This document shows positions 29,335 through 36,509 of a DNA stretch of 64,000 nucleotides, piece after piece. A program made the position numbers and the translations under genes. Every line of letters begins with the position of its first letter. Positions within the stretch are counted from its first letter, which is position 1. Source of the stretch: Citrobacter sp. Marseille-Q6884 (GTDB taxonomy: Bacteria > Pseudomonadota > Gammaproteobacteria > Enterobacterales > Enterobacteriaceae); NCBI RefSeq assembly GCF_945906775.1, contig NZ_CAMDRE010000002.1, positions 1,054,001-1,118,000 on the forward strand, in the 5' to 3' direction. A model generated the notes under the pieces. That model had not been told where the DNA came from and did not search any database. It saw only the letters and a list, made by a program, of their open reading frames with translations.

Positions 29335-30171
29335 GTGTCTGGCTTAGTGTCTTCTGTCCGCCGTACGCTCTATCGTAAATTGTTCGATTTAAACACGCGT
29401 TCAGGCCGTCGTTTTGAAGGCATGTGTGCGCTGTTTGCGTTACTTAGCGTCATTGTTATCTTCGTTGAGTCAGGTGTTGGGACGCAATACCATTTTACTT
29501 ATGATGAGTGGCGCTCTTTTGTCTGGCTCGAGATATTTATTACGCTGGTCTTCACCATCGAATATCTGCTTCGATTGTGTTGTTGGGCTAATCCGGCTAA
29601 ATACGTTTTTAGCTTTTGGGGGATTATCGATTTAGCCACCATCTTACCGCTGTATGTGATGTGGCTATGGCCAGAAATCAGTCTTAACTATGTTTTTGCC
29701 TGGCGCGCGATGCGTGCTATCCGCGTGTTACGTATTCTCAAACTGCTGCGTTTTATGCCCTCGCTGCGCATCTTCTGGAGCGCAATTAAAAGCGCGAAGC
29801 ATCAGTTGATTCTGTTCTATTCCTTTATCGGCATTCTGATGATTATTTTTGGTACGTTGATGTACCTTATTGAAGGGCCGAACTATGGGTTTTCAACGCT
29901 GAATTCGTCGGTCTATTGGGCAATAGTGACCGTCACGACGGTGGGATATGGTGATATCGCTCCGCATACCCCATTGGGGCGTATCGTGGCGTCGGTGCTT
30001 ATCCTTATCGGTTATTCGGTGATTGCCATCCCGACAGGATTGATTACCACGCACATGAGCAGTGCGTTTCAGCAGCGCCAGAATCAGCGTAAGTGTCCTC
30101 AGTGCCAACAGAGTCAGCATGAATACAGTGCGCAATTTTGTAACCGTTGCGGGAGTAAGCTACCGGATTAA
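29335..30171 (+). CDS. Voltage-gated potassium-channel-like protein with C-terminal zinc ribbon
   Basis: 278 residues, start GTG after GGTGAGG. It is a six-helix ion-channel fold. Helix S4 carries regularly spaced arginines and lysines (RAMRAIRVLRILKLLRF, about 123-139), a voltage-sensor pattern. The pore loop has the K+ selectivity filter TVGYGD (about 203-208). After the last helix a cytoplasmic tail contains CPQC and CNRC pairs, a likely zinc ribbon. It is not E. coli Kch, which is 417 residues, has an RCK domain and sits elsewhere (between yciY and yciI). It is an inner-membrane protein; gating and role are unknown. The operon context gives no clue, as it sits alone between opp and yciU. 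Confidence 0.85.
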   Translation: MSGLVSSVRRTLYRKLFDLNTRSGRRFEGMCALFALLSVIVIFVESGVGTQYHFTYDEWRSFVWLEIFITLVFTIEYLLRLCCWANPAKYVFSFWGIIDLATILPLYVMWLWPEISLNYVFAWRAMRAIRVLRILKLLRFMPSLRIFWSAIKSAKHQLILFYSFIGILMIIFGTLMYLIEGPNYGFSTLNSSVYWAIVTVTTVGYGDIAPHTPLGRIVASVLILIGYSVIAIPTGLITTHMSSAFQQRQNQRKCPQCQQSQHEYSAQFCNRCGSKLPD

Positions 30172-30174
30172 ATG

Positions 30175-30200
30175 AAAAAAGCTGCGAAAGCAGCTTTTTT
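30175..30200. terminator. Bidirectional terminator between the channel gene and yciU
   Basis: AAAAAAGCTGC and GCAGCTTTTTT around GAAA: a perfect palindrome with T-runs on both strands, between convergent genes. Confidence 0.92.
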
Positions 30201-30206
30201 GTTTGA

Positions 30207-30536
30207 TTACTCGCGCCAGAGAATGTGGCAGAGTTTGTGATCTTTTTCGCGACATAACAGCACGCGAGCAAAAATATCGTTAATCTCGCCATCTTCTGTA
30301 TCGGCCAGACCAATCACTACTTCGGCAAAAAAGTCAGGGTTCAGGTCAAAATCAACGTGTTCCTGCCAGTCTTCAGCAAGGTCAAATAACTCTGCGCCGC
30401 CACGTTCCTCAAACTGCAAATTGAACAGAATGATGTCTGCCGGATCGAGGTTGTCCGCAGCCAGTTCGAGAAAAATATCATAAGCCTGCTCAAGCGTTTC
30501 ATCTTCAGTCAGGCGATTGTTCAAATCCATATCCAT
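30207..30536 (-). CDS. yciU: Acidic double-stranded-DNA-mimic family protein YciU
   Basis: 109 residues, strongly acidic (UPF0263, HI1450-like). Homologues are thought to mimic DNA charge and bind DNA-binding proteins such as HU; that role is from family knowledge. I chose MDMDLNNRLTEDETLEQ at 30536; an upstream in-frame extension of 25 codons overlaps the clsA 3' end and is rejected. It lies 34 bp after clsA on the same strand and ends just before a bidirectional terminator. Confidence 0.93.
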   Translation of the reverse strand: MDMDLNNRLTEDETLEQAYDIFLELAADNLDPADIILFNLQFEERGGAELFDLAEDWQEHVDFDLNPDFFAEVVIGLADTEDGEINDIFARVLLCREKDHKLCHILWRE

Positions 30537-30570
30537 AATGACTACCTGTATACCGTCTGGTGAGCACGTT

Positions 30571-32031
30571 TTACAGCAACGGGCTAAAGAAGTAAAACAG
30601 TCGCTCTGCAATCCGCTGCCAGACGGGACGTTTCATCCACTGGCGTGCATCAAGTAAGCGGGAACGCGAAATATAATCGTCCTGCACCGCGGCAAGGTCA
30701 CCGCCAAATCCGGCATCGTCAATCACCAATGTGATTTCAAAGTTTAACCACAGACTGCGCATGTCCAGGTTAACGGTACCGACCAGGCTCAGTTCGCCAT
30801 CGACCAGTACGCTTTTAGTGTGTAACAAACCACCTTCGAACTGATAGATTTTGACGCCAGCGGCAAGCAGTTCGGTGAAGAAGGCCCGGCTGGCCCAGCC
30901 GACCAGTACAGAATCATTCTTGCGGGGAAGAATAATGCTGACATCCACGCCCCGCTGCGCCGCCGTACAGATGGCATGCAGCAGATCGTCACTGGGGACG
31001 AAGTAGGGGGTGGTCATGATTAAATATTCGCGTGCCGAATATGTAGCAGTCAACAGAGCCTGATGAATCAGATCTTCTGGGAACCCCGGACCTGACGCAA
31101 TCGTATGGATAGTGTGCCCGCTGGCTTGCTCGAAAGGCATGATGTTGACATCAGGCGGCGGCGGTAAAATACGCTTACCGGTCTCAATTTCCCAGTCACA
31201 GGAATAGACGATACCCATGGCGGTGGCTACCGGTCCTTCCATTCGCGCCATCAGATCAATCCATTGCCCAACGCCCGCATCCTGTTTGAAGAAACGCGGG
31301 TCTACCATGTTCATACTGCCGGTATAGGCAATGTAATTGTCGATCATGATCATTTTACGGTGCTGGCGCAGATCCATTCGACGTAAAAAGACACGCATCA
31401 GGTTAACCTTCAGCGCTTCGACGACCTCAATGCCCGCATTACGCATCATGGCAGCCCACGGGCTACGGAAGAATGCCACGCTGCCTGCAGAATCCAGCAT
31501 CAGGCGACAGTGAATACCTCGCCGTGCGGCCGCCATTAAGGATTCTGCGACCTGATCGGCCATGCCGCCGGGTTGCCAGATGTAAAACACCATCTCAATA
31601 TTATGTCGCGCCAACTGGATGTCGCGAATAAGCGCCTGCATGACATCATCAGAGCTGGTGAGTAGCTGGAGCTGATTCCCCTTAACGCCAGCAATCCCCT
31701 GACGCCGTTCACAAAGCTTAAATAAGGAGGAGGCGACGCTGCTGTTTTCCTGCGCAAAGATATGTTTGCAGGCTTTGAGGTCGTTCAGCCACTTGGCTGT
31801 GGATGGCCACATCGCCCTGGCGCGTTCGGCACGGCGCTTGCCAAGATGCAGTTCACCAAAGGACAAATAAGCAATGATCCCTACCAATGGCAGAATATAG
31901 ATGATCAAAAGCCAGGCCATTGCGGAGGGCACTGCGCGTCGCTTCATCAGAATGCGTAACGTTACGCCAGCAATGAGTACCCAGTATCCCAGAATGACCA
32001 GCCAACTCACCACGGTGTAGAAGGTTGTCAT
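30571..32031 (-). CDS. clsA: Cardiolipin synthase A
   Basis: 486 residues. Two N-terminal membrane helices (about 5-25 and 36-58) precede two phospholipase-D domains. The HKD motifs are HRKMIMIDNYIAYTGSMN (about 224) and HTKSVLVDGELSLVGTVN (about 404). It condenses two phosphatidylglycerols into cardiolipin and glycerol at the inner membrane. It is upstream of yciU, probably in one transcript. Confidence 0.97.
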   Translation of the reverse strand: MTTFYTVVSWLVILGYWVLIAGVTLRILMKRRAVPSAMAWLLIIYILPLVGIIAYLSFGELHLGKRRAERARAMWPSTAKWLNDLKACKHIFAQENSSVASSLFKLCERRQGIAGVKGNQLQLLTSSDDVMQALIRDIQLARHNIEMVFYIWQPGGMADQVAESLMAAARRGIHCRLMLDSAGSVAFFRSPWAAMMRNAGIEVVEALKVNLMRVFLRRMDLRQHRKMIMIDNYIAYTGSMNMVDPRFFKQDAGVGQWIDLMARMEGPVATAMGIVYSCDWEIETGKRILPPPPDVNIMPFEQASGHTIHTIASGPGFPEDLIHQALLTATYSAREYLIMTTPYFVPSDDLLHAICTAAQRGVDVSIILPRKNDSVLVGWASRAFFTELLAAGVKIYQFEGGLLHTKSVLVDGELSLVGTVNLDMRSLWLNFEITLVIDDAGFGGDLAAVQDDYISRSRLLDARQWMKRPVWQRIAERLFYFFSPLL

Positions 32032-32173
32032 AAATTTAAAAATCCTTTTGAAAGCGTATTCTTATGAGTTTACGCATCAGGATTCATCTGGCAAATAAAA
32101 ACACGGGAAAACCGCTGGTCTGCATTCGGTCTGGCGGTATAATGTTCGCTCTGTAACTGGAAGAGTCGTTAAC

Positions 32174-32347
32174 ATGAAGCGTAGTAGAACGGAAGTGGGG
32201 CGCTGGCGGATGCTGCGTCAGGCTAGCCGCCGTAAAGCACGTTGGCTTGAAGGACAATCGCGTCGTAACATGCGTATCCATACCATCAGAAAGTGCATTC
32301 TCAATCACCAGCGTAATTCGTTGTTGTTTGCGATCCACGGTATCTGA
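32174..32347 (+). CDS. yciY: Small basic protein YciY
   Basis: 57 residues, very rich in Arg and Lys. It begins MKRSRTEVGRWRMLRQ and ends NSLLFAIHGI. It matches E. coli YciY as I recall it, in the same place, divergent from clsA. The function is unknown. A GGAAGAG ribosome site lies 8 bases upstream of the ATG. Confidence 0.88.
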   Translation: MKRSRTEVGRWRMLRQASRRKARWLEGQSRRNMRIHTIRKCILNHQRNSLLFAIHGI

Positions 32348-32557
32348 GTCCAAAAGGGCACCGCTGGCGGTGCCCAATGAAGTCTGAATCGTATTTCGCC
32401 ATATCCCTTTGTTATTTTTCCTTTCAGCCATTTTCTTCAACGCTGTTCACGATTCGTTTATTGTTTACCTGGATAACATTTGTGACAATGTAACGATAAT
32501 AGCCATATTATTATAAATACTTATTGTTTTTTGCAGCGATTAAATAATGGAGTTAGG

Positions 32558-32719
32558 ATGAAGCGTATCGTGGCACTCATGTTGAGTTTTACATTATCCG
32601 GGTGCACAGCAAGTGACTGGATTGAAGCCGCTGGTGGAATTATGCAGGCTACAGATCAAAATCAAAAAGACGCCAGAATAGAGCGTATTAACGCCGCTAA
32701 CAAAGCTGCTGGTTATTAA
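32558..32719 (+). CDS. Tiny predicted lipoprotein
   Basis: 53 residues. The start is ATG at 32558 after GGAGTTAG. A short signal peptide with lipobox TLSGC (Cys16) predicts a lipid-anchored mature protein of about 38 residues (CTASDWIEAAGGIMQATDQ and on), mostly helical and polar. The residue after Cys is Thr, so outer-membrane sorting is expected. I do not recognise the family. A hairpin terminator follows. It is the last host-like gene before the prophage remnant. Confidence 0.65.
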   Translation: MKRIVALMLSFTLSGCTASDWIEAAGGIMQATDQNQKDARIERINAANKAAGY

Positions 32720-32737
32720 ATTTCCCCCTAAATATCT

Positions 32738-32781
32738 CCACTTCATAAGCGACATAAACGGGCGATGAAGTGGTGTTCTTT
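32738..32781 (+). terminator. Hairpin after the small lipoprotein gene
   Basis: CCACTTCAT (32738-32746) pairs with ATGAAGTGG (32765-32773), followed by the weak T-rich TGTTCTTTCT. The loop is long (18 nt). Confidence 0.55.
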
Positions 32782-33334
32782 CTACGTGTTAAATAAAAAA
32801 TAATTTATTAAATTTAATGTGTTACGTGTAATCTTGTCGTTATGGCATGTCGCCCAAACGAGGGGTTCTTATCAAACCGCACAACACTAACACTGCAAAC
32901 CTGATAGTCGTACGAAAAGCAGACTACAATATCGTTGAGTTTGAGAGTAATAAAAAGAGATTTTATCTATAAGTCGGCTTTATCCACACCGCTTACATGA
33001 TTCTGGCTTTAGCTAATCAACGAGTATTAATCTAATGGGGTTATAATAAAGGTGCATCGCTTATTGGGTATGCAAATGCACCTTCGGGATTATTATAAGC
33101 GGATAAATAGTCAACCGGCTTATTAATATTAATATGGCTATTTTGCTAAAATACTTTTTTAAAATGTCATTTAGACCATTTCGAAGAATTTCGCATAAAA
33201 ACGTTCTGTTACGTTGAACCCTTACGCCATCTGCCTTTCAGCCCCTGAGCCATCACTCTTCGAGTACAAGTGTTACATTGCGGGTATCTTTGAGCAACGA
33301 GTTTTGTGTACACTTTTGCGTACTCGCAAGCCAG
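32782..33334. other. AT-rich gene-poor stretch at the left edge of the prophage remnant
   Basis: 553 bp with no convincing gene. A 41-codon frame (32847-32972, MSPKRGVLIKPHN and on) has no ribosome site and is not annotated. A hairpin GGTGCAT / ATGCACC lies around 33050-33084. The 16-bp AAAATACTTTTTTAAA at 33148-33163 resembles a sequence at the 3' end of yciI and may be an attachment-site half. Confidence 0.5.
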
Positions 33335-33805
33335 ATGTGTACACATTCAATGATTACCGACACAAAGCTCAGGAAGTCCCTGGGCAAGAAACGAGATGAT
33401 ATCGAAACCATTTCAGATTCTCATGGGCTGAATGCAAGGATCAGTCAGGCTGGTAAAGTTTCTTTTTTCTACCGTTACAGATGGGAAGGTAAAGCTGTAA
33501 ATCTTAATGTCGGTGATTATCCTGCAATGAGTATTGCTCAGGCAAGAGAAAGGCGTCAGCAGTTCAGGACATGGCTTACCGAAGGCTTAGATCCGCGGGA
33601 GCAAGTAAAACTGGAAAAGCTCTCGCGTGAAGGTTCTATGACAGTGGCTGAAGCATTCAATTATTGGATCGAAAAACACTGCATCGCGAATCAGCTAACA
33701 AGGACTGATTATTATCAGTTGGTATTCAGCAAGCATGTCGATGAACCGATGCGAAACGTGAAAGTCGATAACTCGACAAAAATGCACTGGATAGAAGTCT
33801 TTGGC
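33335..33805 (+). pseudogene. Prophage tyrosine integrase, N-terminal fragment
   Basis: The readable frame carries the N-terminal arm-binding domain of P4-type (DUF4102) integrases: MITDTKLRKSLGKK, then SDSHGLNARISQAGKVSFFYRYR and VNLNVGDYPAMSIAQARERR. The core-binding region follows up to KMHWIEVF. It is then cut off: the last residues (GRCVSCW, stop near 33824) belong to another frame. The catalytic domain with the Arg-His-Arg-Tyr residues is wholly absent, so it cannot recombine DNA. The natural start is uncertain: ATG 33335 or ATG 33350. The cut joins directly to the spanin gene. Confidence 0.82.
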
Positions 33806-34280
33806 CGGTGCGTTTCTTGCTGGTAGTGAGTGGACGAACCGCAGCTGGGAAACAAAATGGGCTGATCGTGATAGTGAGGAATCTTCGCAGACTGCGAACG
33901 CACAGACCGCCGCCCGCATGATTGAACAAGGGCGCATTATTGCCCGTGATGAGGCTGTAAAAAATGCACAAGCGAAAGCCGCTAAATCAGCTGCCACTGC
34001 TGCTGGTCTGTCTGCCACTGTTAACCAGCTGCAGCAACAAGCCAAAAAACTTGCCACCCGCCTGGACGCCGCAAAGCACACCGCAGATCTTGCCGCTGCC
34101 ATCAGAAGCAAAACAACCGACACAACCACCGGAATGCTCGCCAACATGCTCGGAGATATTGCAGCAGAAGCTAAGCGATATGCTGGAATCGCTGACGAAC
34201 GCTATGCCGCCGGGATGACGTGTGAACGCATTTATGACTTGGTGAGAGAATCCAATAACAATCCGGTGTCCACGCTTTAG
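33801..34280 (+). pseudogene. Phage inner-membrane spanin (Rz-like, DUF2514), 5'-truncated
   Basis: The remaining reading frame gives about 159 residues: a short hydrophobic remnant LAGAFLAGSEW, then a long Ala/Gln-rich coiled coil (SATVNQLQQQAKKLATRLDAA) and a C-terminal cysteine segment. This layout is that of DUF2514 Rz-type lysis proteins, which have an N-terminal membrane anchor and periplasmic coiled coil. The start of the anchor is missing because the integrase fragment is joined here; the only start available is a TTG at 33801. An Rz1-like gene is embedded in the +1 frame. Confidence 0.7.
33964..34218 (+). CDS. Probable embedded Rz1-like outer-membrane spanin lipoprotein
   Basis: An 84-residue frame lies wholly inside the Rz-like gene, shifted +1. 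It starts MHKRKPLNQLPLLLVCLPLL and has a lipobox LLTSC with Cys23. The predicted mature part is proline-rich (NLPPAWTPQSTPQILPLP), the hallmark of Rz1. Embedded Rz1 genes are well known in lambdoid phages. A signal peptide, lipobox and proline-rich tail together in the expected place are hard to explain by chance, but no ribosome site is obvious and the host gene is truncated, so expression is doubtful. Confidence 0.55.
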   Translation: MHKRKPLNQLPLLLVCLPLLTSCSNKPKNLPPAWTPQSTPQILPLPSEAKQPTQPPECSPTCSEILQQKLSDMLESLTNAMPPG

Positions 34281-34348
34281 CATTACACAAGCTCTTCTCT
34301 GAAGGGCTTCGATAATGCTAAATTCCCACACTTATAAATGGGGGATGT

Positions 34349-34906
34349 ATGGAAACAAATACGGCGGAAGTGGTTACTCAAATACCATGGGCAGCGGTGA
34401 TAACTGGATTAGCAGGATTGGCAGGTGCACTTGGCGGCTCCTTTCTTACGAACCTTTTTGCTGAGAAACGGTGGGATAAGCAAGTTAAAAGTGAGTCAGA
34501 AAAAGAGTCCAGAAAGCTAATGCGTGAGAAGAGTGAGCAAACGTTCTTCGCGATGACAAAATGGAGTAAAGAAATTTATTTCTTTTATTCCGCGAGATTA
34601 GGTTATTTGCAAGGCAGCATTTCCGAAGAGTTATTGGATAAAGTCATAAGAGAAAAAATTAATACGTCCACTCATGGAGAGGTAGATGTATTAGTAAAAC
34701 TCTACTTTCCAGACTTCAAAAGCGAGGTTGAAGCAATCTTTGAAAAGCTGGATAAATGTAACAAAACTTTTGGATTATCGGAGTCCGGGAAGCTTACAAA
34801 AGCTAATGCGCTGGAAAAGATGATTCCGTTAGTAACAGACGTTGAGAAGTCTATGGAACAGCTTTCAGATAAATTCTGTGAATGGATAACGACTAACATT
34901 AGATAA
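34349..34906 (+). CDS. Unknown membrane-anchored phage-region protein
   Basis: 185 residues, ATG 34349 after GGGGGATGT. One hydrophobic segment (about 13-35, PWAAVITGLAGLAGALGGSFLTNLF) is followed by a highly charged helical region (KSESEKESRKLMREKSEQ) and a helical C-terminal half with regularly spaced hydrophobic residues, probably cytoplasmic. The length is complete and an intrinsic terminator follows the stop directly. I do not recognise a family. Its position between lysis genes and terminase is where lambdoid phages carry accessory genes. Confidence 0.7.
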   Translation: METNTAEVVTQIPWAAVITGLAGLAGALGGSFLTNLFAEKRWDKQVKSESEKESRKLMREKSEQTFFAMTKWSKEIYFFYSARLGYLQGSISEELLDKVIREKINTSTHGEVDVLVKLYFPDFKSEVEAIFEKLDKCNKTFGLSESGKLTKANALEKMIPLVTDVEKSMEQLSDKFCEWITTNIR

Positions 34907-34929
34907 CCGCCTCTGGGCGGTCTTTTATT
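34906..34929 (+). terminator. Terminator after the unknown membrane gene
   Basis: ACCGCC (34906-34911) pairs with GGCGGT (34916-34921), loop TCTG, followed by CTTTTATT. It overlaps the stop codon of the gene before it. Confidence 0.8.
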
Positions 34930-34947
34930 GCCATCACAAAGGGCTTT

Positions 34948-34976
34948 ACAGCAGGCATTCACTGAGTGCCTGCTGT
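34948..34976. repeat. 10-bp inverted repeat before the next gene
   Basis: ACAGCAGGCA (34948-34957) is perfectly complementary to TGCCTGCTGT (34967-34976), with a 9-nt loop and no T-run. It could be an operator or an mRNA hairpin in the leader of the gene at 35011. Confidence 0.6.
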
Positions 34977-35010
34977 AATGCTACATTATCCTCTGAAATC
35001 AGGAGGGTGT

Positions 35011-35385
35011 ATGGGGACTTATGAAGAAGCTGCATTACTTGCCCATCGAATAATTGTTGATAAACATAAAGATCCGGCAGATGCGTGGACTGATGCGATT
35101 TTTGCACTGAGTGAAAGTCCTGCTGTAAGAAACAAAGTATGCCTAAAGGTAACGTTCATAGCTTTAGCTGAGAGTGGGTTCTTACAAGGAGTTGATTCCA
35201 GGGAACCGACAAGAAAAGTGGGTATTCTTTGGAAAAGAGTCCAAGAGGCTGCACAATATATTCTACTACATCCTGATGCGACTCATGACGAGCTATGTGA
35301 ATCACTCGGCTATTGGGACAGGCAAGGCTCATTTAAGCTAATTATGACGCTATCTAAGTATGAAGTTCTTCAACAACCAGCGTAA
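35011..35385 (+). CDS. Unknown prophage-region protein (possibly DUF6979-like)
   Basis: 124 residues. I chose ATG 35011 because AGGAGGGTGT precedes it; an in-frame ATG 15 codons earlier falls in the inverted repeat leader. The sequence is MGTYEEAALLAHRIIVDKHK, then a segment NKVCLKVTFIALAESGFLQGV, then a probable helix-turn-helix-like C terminus (ATHDELCESLGYWDRQGSFKLI). The first parts remind me of DUF6979, small proteins found beside phage and plasmid genes, but this is from memory. No function can be assigned. Confidence 0.65.
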   Translation: MGTYEEAALLAHRIIVDKHKDPADAWTDAIFALSESPAVRNKVCLKVTFIALAESGFLQGVDSREPTRKVGILWKRVQEAAQYILLHPDATHDELCESLGYWDRQGSFKLIMTLSKYEVLQQPA

Positions 35386-35825
35386 TAGTATTGCAGTAAA
35401 CTTCCATCGAGTGCATGAACTCGTGATTCTAAGGGGAAAAAAAGCCCTGGAGAGAGCCAGGGCAAAGGGTTCTCAGTGGATATTCTCTAAGTTTGTTACT
35501 TGGAGTGGCGGTATAAGAACATATGCTGATTTGTATGACAAATGAAATCATGGCATAGCACCCATGCCTTGTATCTATTCGGCTATGGCATGTTCTACAG
35601 CTAGGATGTGTTGTCTAAACAGACGAAGAAAGACATCCAAGCACACAATAAAGTGTGGCAGGCGAAATGCCGGAAGTAACAATTCCAACGCTCACCTGCG
35701 GGTGGGCTTGATAATGTCGAGGCGAGGACAAAATTATGACAATACCGGGTAGTTGAGCTCCCTGCAGCAGTACGTCAGGGAGCGGTGTCAAAATTAGGTT
35801 AGAGCGGTAACCTCAGAATTGAATT
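35386..35825. other. Gene-poor segment between two unknown prophage genes
   Basis: 440 bp. Two short frames on the plus strand (61-62 codons) lack ribosome sites and I do not support them. Structures seen are a minus-strand terminator (35437-35463) and a hairpin GCTCCCTG / CAGGGAGC (35757-35764 with 35776-35783) without a T-run. Confidence 0.5.
35437..35463 (-). terminator. Minus-strand terminator, probably for the gene at 35826-36254
   Basis: On the minus strand, GCCCTGG (35457-35463) pairs with CCAGGGC (35444-35450) and is followed by seven T residues (35437-35443). Confidence 0.8.
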
Positions 35826-36254
35826 CTAAGACTGGTTATTATCAGTAATTCGTGACGCATCGCTTTGAGCAAGCATTTCCTGAGCTTGAGAGCTAAAGCC
35901 TTTAAATTTGATGACTCGTTTAGTAATTCTGCGACCGCTACCGTGAGCCCCTAAAGAGAGGCCATCACCTTCTTCCTGTTTTAAACCTACGCCACCCTTG
36001 CCAGACGTATCATAGAATTCTTCAATTTCTACTTCTTCAGCAATAAGTATTCTTCTTGCTATTGAAAGTTCTTGCTCAACTTTAGCTTGCTCCTGAAGCA
36101 CTGAAGATTGAATATTTGCCTTCGTTGCGTCTTCATTCAGTTCTTCAGCAGAAATATCGCTGTTTGTCGCCGAGGAGCTAAAAGCATCCATTGTTTTTCT
36201 CACAGCCAATTCAATGAGATATCCCGTCGGATTCCAGATTGGAGAAGTAAGCAC
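35826..36254 (-). CDS. Unknown acidic phage-region protein
   Basis: 142 residues on the minus strand, opposite to the neighbouring phage genes, as moron genes often are. The start is GTG at 36254 with a strong AAAGGAGT site five bases upstream. It begins MLTSPIWNPTGYLIELAVRK, has an Ala/Glu-rich helical middle (SVLQEQAKVEQELSIARR) and a glycine-containing C-terminal third (GKGGVGLKQEEGDGLSLG). There is no signal peptide or membrane helix. The N-terminal stretch YLIELAVRKTMDAF could be an amphipathic helix. I recognise no family. A separate terminator downstream supports an independent gene. Confidence 0.65.
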   Translation of the reverse strand: MLTSPIWNPTGYLIELAVRKTMDAFSSSATNSDISAEELNEDATKANIQSSVLQEQAKVEQELSIARRILIAEEVEIEEFYDTSGKGGVGLKQEEGDGLSLGAHGSGRRITKRVIKFKGFSSQAQEMLAQSDASRITDNNQS

Positions 36255-36333
36255 TATGACTCCTTTTTTTGCTTAGGTATGTAGTTAAGTTTACGACATG
36301 CTGTCCAGATACTTTAGATAAAAGCGAAAACTT

Positions 36334-36504
36334 ATGGCACTCACCGACAAGCAAGAAATGTTCTGTCGCGAGTACCTCATCGATTTAAACGCCACGCAGG
36401 CGGCTATTCGGGCGGGGTACAGCGCTAAAACTGCAAACCGTATCGCCGCTCAGAACTTGTCAAAAATTGACATCCAGAACAGGATCGCCGAACTCAAAGC
36501 GTGA
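36334..36504 (+). pseudogene. Phage terminase small subunit, N-terminal fragment
   Basis: 56 codons remain: MALTDKQEMFCREYLIDLNA, then TQAAIRAGYSAKTANRIAAQN. This is the helix-turn-helix DNA-binding start of Terminase_2 small subunits, which recognise the phage packaging site. Full proteins are usually 140-180 residues. The stop TGA (36502-36504) is the first three bases of IS911, so the gene is cut at the insertion. No large terminase follows. Confidence 0.85.
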
Positions 36505-36509
36505 AGTGG

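Noticed and set aside
32847..32972. 41-codon frame MSPKRGVLIKPHN and on
   Set aside because: No ribosome site, no known family and AT-rich surroundings; kept only as a note in the intergenic entry.
35360..35545. 61-codon plus-strand frame with a basic segment
   Set aside because: It crosses the minus-strand terminator and has no ribosome site or family match.
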